From Porphyromonas uenonis DSM 23387 = JCM 13868 (GTDB taxonomy: Bacteria > Bacteroidota > Bacteroidia > Bacteroidales > Porphyromonadaceae): a stretch of DNA of 64,000 nucleotides. Position 1 is the stretch's first letter. The number at the start of each line of letters is the position of its first letter. The stretch lies in the NCBI RefSeq assembly GCF_000482365.1, contig NZ_AXVC01000024.1, positions 1 through 64,000 of the forward strand. The letters are read 5' to 3'. A model generated the notes under the pieces. It had not been told where the DNA came from and did not search any database. It saw nothing but the letters and a program-made list of their open reading frames with translations. Shown piece after piece: positions 52,122 to 60,930 of the stretch. The position numbers and the translations under genes were made by a program.

Positions 52122-52982
52122 ATGAAAACAAAAGAACCTATGCCACACTTTTCAGAAAGAAATGGCTATGTAATCCCCTCTAAAGTACTCATACGAGAGA
52201 CCATAACTACTGAGATAGAAAACTGTATCTATAACTGCTATAGTGCACTGGAAGAGGATATGGAGGAGTATCATTACTCATATGAAGAGTTAGTGATGCA
52301 TCTATGGACTAAGTTTTTGAACCTAAAAGTCTTGGGATTCGAACGAAATTCGCCTTCCTTCATTATATCCAAATACATCTCACTTAAAAACATTCAGTGG
52401 TACAAGAAGCTTGACTTGATAGAAGAGACTATTGAATTTTTAAAGGACAACTGTAGCTATCCTCAGCCTTTAGATAACTTTGTCCAGAACATCAACACTG
52501 AGTTTGAGCGACTAGCTTACGGCTATCGGATTGTAAACCTCCAAGTCACGCCTATTCTAGATGAAGTTCAGATCTCTGCGATTCAAAAACCGCTAGAGAG
52601 CCCTACTGTTCATGAAAACATTCGTAGGCATCTCAACAATGCACTTCGCCTATATTCACAACGACCTCAAGCTGACTATCAGAACTCTATCAAGGAGTCC
52701 ATATCTGCCGTGGAGTGCTTATGTCGCAGTATTGCTGAAGAGAATACCCTTGGTAAAGCGCTGTCTAAGTTAGAGAGGAGTGGAGCTATAATCCATCCTC
52801 AACTGGAAGAAGCTTTTAAAAAGCTGTACTCCTATGCTAACCAAGGAGATACTGGCATAAGGCATGCTTTAATGAGCCCAGAAGACAACTATGTTCCACA
52901 GTCAGAGGAAGCTTTCTATATGCTCGTATCTTGTTGCTCCTTCGTCACCTACATTTGCGAGAAGCAAAGTCGAATTCAGTAG
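52122..52982 (+). CDS. AbiJ-like abortive-infection protein
   Basis: This is a 286-aa soluble protein. The N-terminus (FSERNGYVIPSKVLIRETIT) resembles the AbiJ N-terminal domain. The C-terminal 110 residues look like the helical HEPN-type domain found with it, including SISAVECLCRSIA and DTGIRHALMSPEDNYV. AbiJ-type proteins are linked to phage-triggered growth arrest. It starts 5 bp after the specificity subunit, so it belongs to the same operon. The family call is from memory of conserved text; the effector activity is unknown. Confidence 0.75.
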   Translation: MKTKEPMPHFSERNGYVIPSKVLIRETITTEIENCIYNCYSALEEDMEEYHYSYEELVMHLWTKFLNLKVLGFERNSPSFIISKYISLKNIQWYKKLDLIEETIEFLKDNCSYPQPLDNFVQNINTEFERLAYGYRIVNLQVTPILDEVQISAIQKPLESPTVHENIRRHLNNALRLYSQRPQADYQNSIKESISAVECLCRSIAEENTLGKALSKLERSGAIIHPQLEEAFKKLYSYANQGDTGIRHALMSPEDNYVPQSEEAFYMLVSCCSFVTYICEKQSRIQ

Positions 52983-53071
52983 TTTCGGGGTACACGTCAC
53001 GGGCGTTGCATACTGCTACTCGTGAGATTTTCGGAATAGATGGCCTGCCGAGAGCTGTGGAAAATTAGTCC

Positions 53072-53079
53072 TATCTTTG
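53072..53079 (+). promoter_or_regulatory. -7 box of the PepSY-like gene
   Basis: TATCTTTG matches TAnnTTTG and lies 62 bp upstream of ATG 53141. Confidence 0.45.
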
Positions 53080-53140
53080 CGGTTGGGGGGAGGATCTTTC
53101 TTTCCTCCACTGCGAATCTAATAACCCTATAAATGAACCT

Positions 53141-53593
53141 ATGAAAAGAACTCTATTTATGGCGCTACTGCTGACTTGCAGTGCTGCACTTTTTGCCGCT
53201 TGTGGACCAACGAAGGATTGGCACCTTAGTGAGCAGTGCTCGAAGTTCCTAAATGAGCGCTACGCCAACGCTCGTATCCTAGATGTGGACTACGACGATG
53301 GCATGGTCGAGGTGGAGATACGGCACGACAAGAAGGATAAGGAGGTGCTCTTCACTAATTCCTGCGAGTGGGTCTCCACGAGCTGGGATGTCGCCCAGAG
53401 AAATGTCCCCGCCGTCGTCATGCAGGCGCTCCAGAAGAAGTATCCCAATGCACGCATAGACGATATCGACTTCATCGAGATGCCTCAGGGCTCTTACTAT
53501 CGCTTTGAGATAGAGCGGAGAGGTCAGCAAGATGAGTACGTCTACATCACGCCTCAGGGGGTGATCACCGAGGTACGTGTCTATCACAAGTAG
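53141..53593 (+). CDS. PepSY-like lipoprotein
   Basis: This is a 150-aa protein. A signal peptide ends in a lipobox (ALFAAC, Cys about residue 21). Two similar alpha/beta repeats follow (CSKFLNERYANARILDVDYD and MQALQKKYPNARIDDIDFIE), the pattern of PepSY-like (BLIP-like) periplasmic proteins common in Bacteroidota. Function is unknown. Its stop codon touches the left end of the MITE, so the 5-bp target duplication includes the last codons. Confidence 0.8.
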   Translation: MKRTLFMALLLTCSAALFAACGPTKDWHLSEQCSKFLNERYANARILDVDYDDGMVEVEIRHDKKDKEVLFTNSCEWVSTSWDVAQRNVPAVVMQALQKKYPNARIDDIDFIEMPQGSYYRFEIERRGQQDEYVYITPQGVITEVRVYHK

Positions 53594-53772
53594 AGACTGT
53601 TGCATAAAGGCGAATCGCTGCGTTGCTTTCGGGATTCGGCTTCGGTCACATACGGAGGTATGCTCCCTTCAGACCTCACCCTCAGCGCCTTGCGCTTCAT
53701 CCTTTCTGCAAAGTCAGGACAATCTTGCAAGCAAGATGGTGAGACTGTTGATTTTTGCAACAGTCTCAAGTA
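53588..53772. mobile_element. MITE with 12-bp inverted ends and 5-bp target duplication
   Basis: The element is 175 bp (53593-53767). Its ends are GAGACTGTTGCA (53593-53604) and TGCAACAGTCTC (53756-53767), perfect complements. AAGTA flanks both sides (53588-53592 and 53768-53772). It has no transposase frame. The right end also contains an inward GAGACTGTTG, so its last 27 bp form a hairpin. Confidence 0.85.
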
Positions 53773-54021
53773 ATCCGCTAGCTACTACATAGCAACAACG
53801 CACAAGGCGGGTCCGCCACACGCCATGCTCGGATATGTACCCGAAAACGCCAAAACGGGTACATGTTGTGTCCGATAGACCCTTGGTTAGCCCAGAAGAT
53901 TTTACTCTACTATTATATATAATAGGAGAGGGTGTAGCGCAACGGTCTTTGCTCTTTTCGGGATATTAGCTCTTCGGGATAGTGGGTTGTCATCGAGGCT
54001 TGCTCACAACCTTTACAGCAG
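53773..54021. other. Non-coding region with two palindromes
   Basis: No gene is supported. ATGTACCCG (53835-53843) pairs with CGGGTACAT (53856-53864). CTATTATATATAATAG (53910-53925) is a 16-bp perfect palindrome with flanking CTCT/AGAG. Neither has a T-run. Confidence 0.5.
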
Positions 54022-54075
54022 TAGGGGAGGAGCTCCCGTGGTGCGTGCAGTACCTTTGCAGCGACTCCTCCCCTA
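54022..54075. repeat. 11-bp inverted repeat around an orphan -7 box
   Basis: TAGGGGAGGAG (54022-54032) and CTCCTCCCCTA (54065-54075) are perfect complements. The 32-nt loop contains TACCTTTG (54051-54058) pointing right, where only the antisense of tsaE lies. It may be an operon-end structure for tsaE. Confidence 0.55.
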
Positions 54076-54108
54076 GCTCTAGTGAGCAGAGCCGATGTGA
54101 GTGCGAGC

Positions 54109-54534
54109 TTACTCGGTGAGGAGGGTCAGGAGGCGGGAGCCGTCGGGTTGCGCCTCGATGTGGATGACGGCGGTGTCCTCGGGGAGTAGCGGAGCGATGA
54201 CGTCGGGCCACTCGATATAGCAGCGAGCACCTGAGCGAATATACTCGGCTAGCCCTATTTGGTCGGCATCGGCGAGGTTCTCCAGACGGTAGCAGTCTAT
54301 ATGATAGATGGTGTCGTCGGACTGAGTCGTGTAGACATTGACAATGGCAAAGGTGGGACTATTGACCACCTCCTCTTCGCTGGCGCCATCGAGACGGCAG
54401 AGCTCGTGAACGAGCGTCGTCTTGCCCGCTCCTAGGTCTCCCTGGAGGGCGATGACGGGGTAGTCGGCTAGTCGTGTGTGCACCTCCTGGGCTATGCGTG
54501 GGAGGTCGGCGAGAGATTGTAGTGTGAGACGCAT
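54109..54534 (-). CDS. tsaE: tRNA threonylcarbamoyladenosine biosynthesis ATPase TsaE
   Basis: This 141-aa P-loop protein is needed for t6A37 formation on tRNAs reading ANN codons, with TsaB and TsaD. It has the Walker A LQGDLGAGKTTLVHEL, NSPTFAIVNVY, and the HIDCYRLENLADADQIGL segment. Length is typical. It lies 13 bp after porX on the same strand. Confidence 0.96.
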   Translation of the reverse strand: MRLTLQSLADLPRIAQEVHTRLADYPVIALQGDLGAGKTTLVHELCRLDGASEEEVVNSPTFAIVNVYTTQSDDTIYHIDCYRLENLADADQIGLAEYIRSGARCYIEWPDVIAPLLPEDTAVIHIEAQPDGSRLLTLLTE

Positions 54535-54547
54535 ATAGTTAATGGTA

Positions 54548-56092
54548 TTAGCGAGGCGTCAGCGTGATGCAGGGCACGAGCATCTCCTCCATAGAGATGC
54601 CCCCGTGCTGGAGCGTGTCACGGTAGTAGTTGACGTAGTAGTTGTAGTTGTTGGGATAGGCGAAGAAGTTCTGCTCGTAGCAGAAGACGTAACTGTCTGT
54701 CAGATGGTTGACAGGAAGACCTATATCCTTAGGTTTGCTGGGTGCGTAGGCCTCCTTGGCGTCGAAGGTGAGACTTTGGCCTAGCTTATAGCGCAGATTG
54801 GTCGAAGTGTTGCGATTGCCGATGATCTTGACTGGTTTGCGCACGCGGACGGAGCCGTGGTCGGTGGTCAGGATGATCTTGGCGCCCATCTGCGCAATCT
54901 GCTCGAAGAGGCGATAGGTGGTCGAGTGGCGGAACCAACTCTGTGTCAGGGAGCGGTAAGCGGCCTCACTGCTGGCCAGCTCGCGGATCATCTTGCTCTC
55001 GGTGCGAGCGTGCGATAGCATATCGACAAAGTTGAGGACGATGACGTTGAGCGGGTTGTCCTGTAGCTCGTTGAGCTGAGCGAGGACTCGCTCTCCGAAG
55101 GAGGTCTCGTAGACCTTGCGGTAGGCGAAGCTATAGGGTTTGCGATAACGCTTGAGGAGGCTTGCGATCATGGGCTCTTCGTTGAGATTCTTGCCCTCTT
55201 CGCTCTCCTCATCGACCCACAGCTCGGGAAATGTTTTCGCAATTTCAAGGGGCATGAGCCCTGAGAAGATCGCATTGCGCGCATACTGTGTGGCTGTAGG
55301 CAGGATGGCGGTGTACATGCCATCGTCGAAGGTGAAGAGTCCGCTCAGCATCTCCTGCACGGCAAGCCACTGGTCCCAGCGGAAGTTGTCGATGAGGATT
55401 AGGAAGACACGCTCACCACGATCGAGCAGGGGGAAGACCTTGTCCCGCATCAGCGTATGGCTCATTAGCGGAGCGCGCTTCGGATCTTGTATCCACCCTT
55501 CGTACTCCTTGATAATGTACTTGGCGAAGAGTCTATTCGCCTCGTCACGCTGCGACTGCAGCGTCTCGGCCATGTCGGGAAGGTAGTTGTCCACCTGCAT
55601 GACCCACTTGGAGATCTCCTTATAAATAGCCATCCACTCGTCGATGGTGCCAGCACTATTGATCCGTAGAGATAGCTCCCGGAAGGCTTGTATGTAGTTT
55701 TGCTGTGTGGCCTCGGTGACGATCTGCTCTCGGTGCAGTACTTTCTTGAGCGAGAGGAGCAGTTGGTGCGGATTGACTGGCTTGATGAGGTAGTCGGCTA
55801 TCTGACGGCTGATGGCTTCATTCATGAGGTGCTCCTCCTCGCTCTTGGTGACCATGACGACGGGGAGGTAGGGGTAGAGCGGTGCGATGCGAGCGAGCGT
55901 CTCTAGTCCCGACAAGCCAGGCATCTGCTCATCGAGGAAGACTAAGTCGTAGGGCCGCTCCTGTAGCAGGTCGAGGGCATCGGCACCACTCACGCAGGGG
56001 GTGACCTGATAGCCGTGCTGCTCGAGGAATATGATGTGCGGTCTCAGGAGATCTATCTCGTCATCAACCCAAAGTATCTGTATTGCGGACAT
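54548..56092 (-). CDS. porX: PorX-type response regulator with PglZ domain
   Basis: This is a 514-aa protein. The receiver domain (residues 1-120) has phosphorylatable D54 in VFLDEQMPG and conserved K83. A helical linker is followed by a PglZ/alkaline-phosphatase-like domain from about 200, with RVFLILIDNFRWDQW, LPTATQYARN, LNFVDMLSHAR and TTDHGSV. This is the architecture of PorX, the type IX secretion regulator with zinc-dependent phosphodiesterase activity on oligonucleotides. The frame is open to 56254, but ATG 56092 (MSAIQILWVDDE) starts the receiver. It sits 26 bp after the GDP-fucose synthase gene. Confidence 0.95.
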   Translation of the reverse strand: MSAIQILWVDDEIDLLRPHIIFLEQHGYQVTPCVSGADALDLLQERPYDLVFLDEQMPGLSGLETLARIAPLYPYLPVVMVTKSEEEHLMNEAISRQIADYLIKPVNPHQLLLSLKKVLHREQIVTEATQQNYIQAFRELSLRINSAGTIDEWMAIYKEISKWVMQVDNYLPDMAETLQSQRDEANRLFAKYIIKEYEGWIQDPKRAPLMSHTLMRDKVFPLLDRGERVFLILIDNFRWDQWLAVQEMLSGLFTFDDGMYTAILPTATQYARNAIFSGLMPLEIAKTFPELWVDEESEEGKNLNEEPMIASLLKRYRKPYSFAYRKVYETSFGERVLAQLNELQDNPLNVIVLNFVDMLSHARTESKMIRELASSEAAYRSLTQSWFRHSTTYRLFEQIAQMGAKIILTTDHGSVRVRKPVKIIGNRNTSTNLRYKLGQSLTFDAKEAYAPSKPKDIGLPVNHLTDSYVFCYEQNFFAYPNNYNYYVNYYRDTLQHGGISMEEMLVPCITLTPR

Positions 56093-56118
56093 AGATGCGT
56101 AGCTTATTGTTGGAGTGA

Positions 56119-57201
56119 TTACTGCTGGCAGTACCAGTCGTAGAGGCGGGGGATGCCGACGGCGAGGGGCGTCGTGGCGGTGTAGCCGAGGGAGGTGAGA
56201 CGCGTTAGGTCGAGAAGCTTGCGGGGGGTGCCGTCGGGCTTTGTGCTGTCCCACTCAATGCGCCCCTCGTAGTGCGTGGCCTCAGCAACGAGCGTGGCGA
56301 GGGTGCGGATGGATACCTCTTCGCCCGAACCAATGTTGATGTGCGTGTTGCGGATCTCCTGCTCGCCAGCTGGGTATAGCTCAGCAAAGGAGACCCGCTC
56401 GGCAATAGTTATGCAAGCCTCGGCTAAGTCGTCGCTCCACATGAACTCACGCAGTGCCGACCCCGTACCCCACAGCTGCAAACTGGTGGGCGTGATGTCG
56501 TAGCGTGCTAGCTCTGACGTGAACTCTGCCAGACTACTTTGCTCTGTCAAGCCCGCCAACGGACGCTGCGCCACGTCCCGTCGTAGTGCGACTAGGTCGC
56601 CACGGAGCAACGCTCCCGCCACGTGTAGCTTGCGAATCATAGCGGGGAGGACGTGGCTGTTGACTAAGTCAAAGTTGTCTCCGTAACCATATAGGTTGGT
56701 CGGCATGACCGAGAGATAGTTTGTGCCGTACTGGAGGTTCATACTCTCGCACATCTTCATCCCCGCTATCTTGGCGATAGCGTACGGCTCGTTGGTGTAC
56801 TCCAGAGGAGAGGTGAGCAGCGCATCTTCACGCATCGGCTGAGGCGCAAGCCGAGGGTAGATGCAGCTACTGCCGAGGAAGAGCAATCCCTCGACCCCAT
56901 TGCGTAGCGCAGAGGTGAGGACGTTTTGCTGGATCCCCAGATTGTTCATGATAAAGTCGGCACGATAGGTCTGATTGGCCATGATCCCGCCCACATGCGC
57001 CGCAGCGAGGAATATGTAGTCGGGTCGCTCCTCACGCATGAACTGCTCCACCGCCACTGCATCCAGTAGGTCTAGCTCTTGATGCGTACGGGTGATCAGC
57101 TGTTGGTAGCCCCGGGCTTGCAATTGGCGGAGTATCGCCGATCCCACCAAGCCTCGATGTCCAGCCACATAGACGCGGCTCTCAGGTGTCAATTGTTTCA
57201 T
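56119..57201 (-). CDS. fcl: GDP-L-fucose synthase
   Basis: This 360-aa extended SDR epimerase/reductase converts GDP-4-keto-6-deoxymannose to GDP-L-fucose. Motifs are [32 protein letters not shown], and the YxxxK in [11 protein letters not shown]. Compared with common forms of about 310-320 aa it has an insertion near residues 200-235 ([20 protein letters not shown]). It overlaps gmd by 4 bp. Confidence 0.94.
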   Translation of the reverse strand: MKQLTPESRVYVAGHRGLVGSAILRQLQARGYQQLITRTHQELDLLDAVAVEQFMREERPDYIFLAAAHVGGIMANQTYRADFIMNNLGIQQNVLTSALRNGVEGLLFLGSSCIYPRLAPQPMREDALLTSPLEYTNEPYAIAKIAGMKMCESMNLQYGTNYLSVMPTNLYGYGDNFDLVNSHVLPAMIRKLHVAGALLRGDLVALRRDVAQRPLAGLTEQSSLAEFTSELARYDITPTSLQLWGTGSALREFMWSDDLAEACITIAERVSFAELYPAGEQEIRNTHINIGSGEEVSIRTLATLVAEATHYEGRIEWDSTKPDGTPRKLLDLTRLTSLGYTATTPLAVGIPRLYDWYCQQ

Positions 57202-58274
57202 AGCTTCTTGTGCTCTTCTTTGGCAAATAGCTCTAGATCACTCTCGACCATACGCTTGACCAGTTCTTCAAAAGGAGTCATCCGTGGGTTCCACCCGAGG
57301 AGCTGGCGCGCCTTCGTCGGGTCACCCAGGAGCGTCTCCACTTCAGCGGGACGGAAGAAGCTCTCGTCCACAGCGACCAGCACGCGCCCCGTGGCACGAT
57401 CCACACCCTCCTCGTGAAGCCCTTCGCCTCGCCACTCAAGGTCGATGCCGACATAGCGGAAGGCGAGCGTGGCAAACTCTCGCACCGAGTGCTGCTCGCC
57501 CGTAGCGATGACAAAGTCTTCGGGCTTTTCGTTTTGCAGCATCAGCCACATACAGTAGACGTAGTCAGGCGCATAGCCCCAGTCACGGAGCGCATTGAGA
57601 TTGCCTAGGTAAAGCTTGTCCTGCAGTCCCAGCTTGATACGGGCTGCCGCCATCGTAATCTTACGAGTGACGAAGTTCTCGCCCCGTCGCTCACTCTCAT
57701 GGTTAAAGAGGATCCCGTTGACCGCAAACATACCGTAGCTCTCCCGGTAGTTGCGAATGATCCAGTAGGCGTAGAGCTTAGCACAGGCATAGGGTGAGCA
57801 GGGACGGAAGGGGGTCAACTCATTTTGCGGTGTCTCTGCCACATGACCGTATAGTTCACTCGTGGAGGCCTGGTAGATGCGTACCGATTGGCTCATACCT
57901 AGTATGCGCACCGCCTCGAGTAGTCTGAGCGTCCCGATGGCGGTCACGTCGCCCGTGTACTCTGGCACGTCAAAGGAGACCTTGACATGGCTCTGGGCCG
58001 CTAGGTTGTAGATCTCCGTAGGACGCACCTCCTGGATGATACGTATGAGTGACGAGCTGTCCGTCATGTCGGCCCAGTGAAGCTCTATCTTACGTCGCTG
58101 CCCTTGGTCACGCACCCAGTCGTCGAGGTATAGATGCTCGATGCGAGCCGTGTTGAAGTAAGAGGCGCGGCGCAACGTACCGTGTACCTCGTATCCCTTG
58201 GATAGAAGTAGCTCAGCGAGGTAAGAGCCGTCCTGCCCCGTGATGCCAGTGATGAGAGCTATAGGTCTAGACAT
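57198..58274 (-). CDS. gmd: GDP-mannose 4,6-dehydratase
   Basis: This 358-aa SDR enzyme makes GDP-4-keto-6-deoxy-D-mannose. Motifs are [21 protein letters not shown] (residues 5-25), [14 protein letters not shown], and the catalytic YxxxK in [28 protein letters not shown] is the Gmd signature. It feeds the next gene, Fcl. A TACCTTTG -7 box (58300-58307) lies 26 bp upstream. Confidence 0.96.
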   Translation of the reverse strand: MSRPIALITGITGQDGSYLAELLLSKGYEVHGTLRRASYFNTARIEHLYLDDWVRDQGQRRKIELHWADMTDSSSLIRIIQEVRPTEIYNLAAQSHVKVSFDVPEYTGDVTAIGTLRLLEAVRILGMSQSVRIYQASTSELYGHVAETPQNELTPFRPCSPYACAKLYAYWIIRNYRESYGMFAVNGILFNHESERRGENFVTRKITMAAARIKLGLQDKLYLGNLNALRDWGYAPDYVYCMWLMLQNEKPEDFVIATGEQHSVREFATLAFRYVGIDLEWRGEGLHEEGVDRATGRVLVAVDESFFRPAEVETLLGDPTKARQLLGWNPRMTPFEELVKRMVESDLELFAKEEHKKL

Positions 58275-58299
58275 AGTTGTGTCAATATCAATTTACTCC

Positions 58300-58307
58300 C
58301 AAAGGTA
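58300..58307 (-). promoter_or_regulatory. -7 box of gmd-fcl-porX-tsaE
   Basis: CAAAGGTA reads TACCTTTG on the minus strand, 26 bp upstream of gmd. The repeat island begins directly behind it. Confidence 0.5.
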
Positions 58308-58313
58308 CGAAAA

Positions 58314-58445
58314 TAGAGATTAGAGGTTAGAGGCTAGAAGTTAGAGGTTAGAAGTTAGAAGTTAGAGGTCTGATCATTCCGATAGCTCTAGCCAATAGCC
58401 AACAGCCAACAGCCAACAGCCAACAGCCAATAGCCAACAGCTAGG
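58314..58445. repeat. Short-repeat island (TTAGAGGTTAGA / AGCCAACAGCC)
   Basis: About seven GAGGTTAGAAGTTA-type units (58314-58372) are followed by about six AGCCAACAGCC/AGCCAATAGCC units (58385-58440). They share words with the other islands in this window. Confidence 0.8.
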
Positions 58446-58455
58446 TTAGTTAGAA

Positions 58456-58492
58456 CAAAGGAGACTGTCACGCAGTGTGACAGCCTCCTTTG
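58456..58492 (-). terminator. Terminator after the plant-type LRR gene
   Basis: CAAAGGAGACTGTCAC pairs with GTGACAGCCTCCTTTG (one mismatch) around a 5-nt loop. It lies 31 bp after the minus-strand stop and is flanked by TTTGTT. Confidence 0.7.
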
Positions 58493-58523
58493 TTTCGTGT
58501 CTAGGGTTTATGTGTAAACCGCT

Positions 58524-60656
58524 TTATAGGATGTACTTCACCGTGTGGCGTACGTTGTCGACAGTCACGACGATGAGATAAGAGCCTGGTGCTACACCCT
58601 CGATAGATAGTGTGTTGCCCTCGGTGCGAGCGATGCAGGCACCCTCCATCGTGTAGAGCTCAGCTACCTGAGCACCCTCTATGTGGAGTGTGGTAGCATC
58701 TCTTGTGATTTGGAGCTCAGGCTTAGTTACCTCAGAGATAGATGTACCGTTCTTGATCGTCGTCTTACCCGTTGTGAGTGTGAGCCTAGGCGCGATGATG
58801 TTTGTGATCTCGCAGTGGTATACACCGTTATTGCTAGTACTATAGGTCGGCTTGGTCTCACCAGGGATTGCCTTACCATCCTTGTACCACTGGTAATTGT
58901 TGGGGATAAATGAATCACCTTTTGGCTTCCAGTTATCAGGCTCTTCGAGCATAGCGTCCAGTGTCACGCTCTTACCACCAGTTAGATCCACGGTCTTATC
59001 CTCTGTGGTCGGTTGCTGCGGAGCATAGACGAGTGTGTTGCTTGCATCTGAGCCAGCTTGTAGATTCCCCTGTAAGTTGCTAAAGTCACTGAAGACAAAC
59101 TTGTTACCATAGATGATGGCACTCCCGCCCGTGAAGCCTAGTAGCACGCCGTAGTCAGATTTGCTAGGCTCTGGGAGGATCGGGCCTGAGAAGTTATTGT
59201 TCGAAATGTCCACACGGGTTAGCATACGCTTGGGGTTGGTGAATAGCTCCCCGACACCTCCAGCGAACTGGTTGTCGTTTAGCTCGATCTGTACGAGGTA
59301 GTTAAAGTTGTCGTAAGTGAAGTACCCTATCGGGTTACCCGTGAGCTTGTTGTGTGAGACCCAGATGCGTACTAGGTTAGAGCAGTTGGTGATCTGCTTA
59401 GAGAGCTCGCCTGTCAGCTCATTGTAAGAGAAGTCTAGATTCTGCAGCTTGGGCAGTCCATCGGTTCCTTCCTTAGTAGAGGGGAATAGGCTAGCTGGTA
59501 TCTCGCCTGTGAGCTTACACTTAGCCATTCTGAGGTCCTTAAGCATGGAGAGCTTTGAGAGCCACTCTGGTATCTCACCCCCTATAGGATTGTTCGTAAG
59601 GTTGATGAGTACTAGATTCTTTAGGTTGCCTAGGCTAGCTGGTAGTGGACCCGTGAACTGGCAGTCGCCAAAGGCGATCATCGTTATCTTGGTTAGCTTG
59701 CCTATGCTCTCAGGGATGGCACCGCTCATCTTAGAGCTGGTGAGAAAGAACTGGCTCAGATTGGTTAGATTACCAATGTCTGAGGGGATCTCACCCTTGA
59801 TAGAGGTATTCTGGATGGAGATAGCCTCTAGGGTGGTTAGCTTAGTCAGTGAAGTGGGGAAATTGCCTCCGAGCTGAGGGTTCTGCTCGAAGACAAAGTG
59901 CTTGAGCTTCGTGCAGGCTGTCCAGTCTTGAGGTATATCGCCTGAGAGGTTGTTCATGTGGAGGTAGAGATACTCTAGGTTTGCACACTTTGTCAAGATC
60001 TCGGGGACACTGCCCGTGAGCTTGTTGTCCTGGAGTCCTAAGAACTTCAACTTAGGCATATTCATGTCACTCGGCAGAGATCCTGTCAGGGCATTATTTG
60101 CCATCGAGAAGGACTCCATGGCCGGCAGATCTACCTTCTTGGGGAACTCCTGTGTCAGCGTACGCGTGTCACCGAAATTCTGCAGGTCAGCAACGAAGGT
60201 CTTTAGCTTCTTCATAGTAAAGAGCTCATTTGGGAACTTGGAGATCTGATTTGAGTAGCACTCAAAAACCTCTAGTTCAGTCAGATCAGCAATAGAGGCT
60301 GGCACCTCGCCCTTAGCTTTAAGACGATCTATCTTGAGCCCCACGACGTGTCCGTCTCGGATCGTGACACCTTTCCAGGTACTGGGATCGGCCGTTAGAT
60401 CCCAGCGCTTGCTTTTGGGCTCCCAGTTGGCCCCATCGAGGCTGTTGTAGATGTCGACAAGAGCTTGCTTCTCATCGGCGGGGATGGATGCCTCGCCAGT
60501 GGTAGTGGTCGCATCGGCTCTGAGCTCTTGTTGCTCTGGCTGGTGGAGCGATAGCTTGACCAGCTCAGCATTCTGAGCAGTCAGCCCTAGTGAGCAGAGT
60601 GCCATAGCACAGCTAACTATACAGGCTCTGCGTAATTGAGTAATTGTTTGAACCAT
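58524..60656 (-). CDS. Secreted LRR protein with plant-type repeats and type IX-like C-terminus
   Basis: This is a 710-aa protein. A signal peptide (ACIVSCAMALCSLGLTAQ) leads to an LRRNT-like cap (ALVDIYNSLDGANW, WDLTADPSTWKGVTI). About fourteen LRRs of the form LEYLYLHMNNLSGDIPQDW then follow, the N-x-L-x-G-x-I-P pattern of plant receptor LRRs. Next is an Ig-like piece (YQWYKDGKAIPGETKPTYS) and a final domain (VAELYTMEGACIARTEGN, GVAPGSYLIVVTVD) like type IX sorting signals. ATG 60656 is preferred over the longer frame because it starts the signal peptide. Confidence 0.9.
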   Translation of the reverse strand: MVQTITQLRRACIVSCAMALCSLGLTAQNAELVKLSLHQPEQQELRADATTTTGEASIPADEKQALVDIYNSLDGANWEPKSKRWDLTADPSTWKGVTIRDGHVVGLKIDRLKAKGEVPASIADLTELEVFECYSNQISKFPNELFTMKKLKTFVADLQNFGDTRTLTQEFPKKVDLPAMESFSMANNALTGSLPSDMNMPKLKFLGLQDNKLTGSVPEILTKCANLEYLYLHMNNLSGDIPQDWTACTKLKHFVFEQNPQLGGNFPTSLTKLTTLEAISIQNTSIKGEIPSDIGNLTNLSQFFLTSSKMSGAIPESIGKLTKITMIAFGDCQFTGPLPASLGNLKNLVLINLTNNPIGGEIPEWLSKLSMLKDLRMAKCKLTGEIPASLFPSTKEGTDGLPKLQNLDFSYNELTGELSKQITNCSNLVRIWVSHNKLTGNPIGYFTYDNFNYLVQIELNDNQFAGGVGELFTNPKRMLTRVDISNNNFSGPILPEPSKSDYGVLLGFTGGSAIIYGNKFVFSDFSNLQGNLQAGSDASNTLVYAPQQPTTEDKTVDLTGGKSVTLDAMLEEPDNWKPKGDSFIPNNYQWYKDGKAIPGETKPTYSTSNNGVYHCEITNIIAPRLTLTTGKTTIKNGTSISEVTKPELQITRDATTLHIEGAQVAELYTMEGACIARTEGNTLSIEGVAPGSYLIVVTVDNVRHTVKYIL

Positions 60657-60820
60657 AGAGGTCTTGTGTTTGTTTGGTGAACGTGTAGATGTAACGGAGG
60701 ATACACTCATACCCTCCAAAGGCGAAGATACAAAAAAACAATATTCGCGAACTTTTATGGCTGTGCAGATCGGTCGATAGTTGCTTTGAGGTGCTGGGCG
60801 AAAGTATCGAAAGCTGACAA

Positions 60821-60898
60821 TACTCTATCATCTAATCTCTAGCTTCTAACATCTAATCTCTAGCTTCTAACATCTAATCTCTAGCTACTTACCTCTAA
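60821..60898. repeat. TCTAATCTCTAGCTTCTAACA tandem repeats
   Basis: Nearly identical 21-bp units (CATCTAATCTCTAGCTTCTAA) occur at least three times before the transglycosylase promoter region. A -7-like box TACCTTAG follows at 60904-60911. Confidence 0.8.
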
Positions 60899-60930
60899 TT
60901 TCGTACCTTAGCGATATGAAATGCTCTCGA

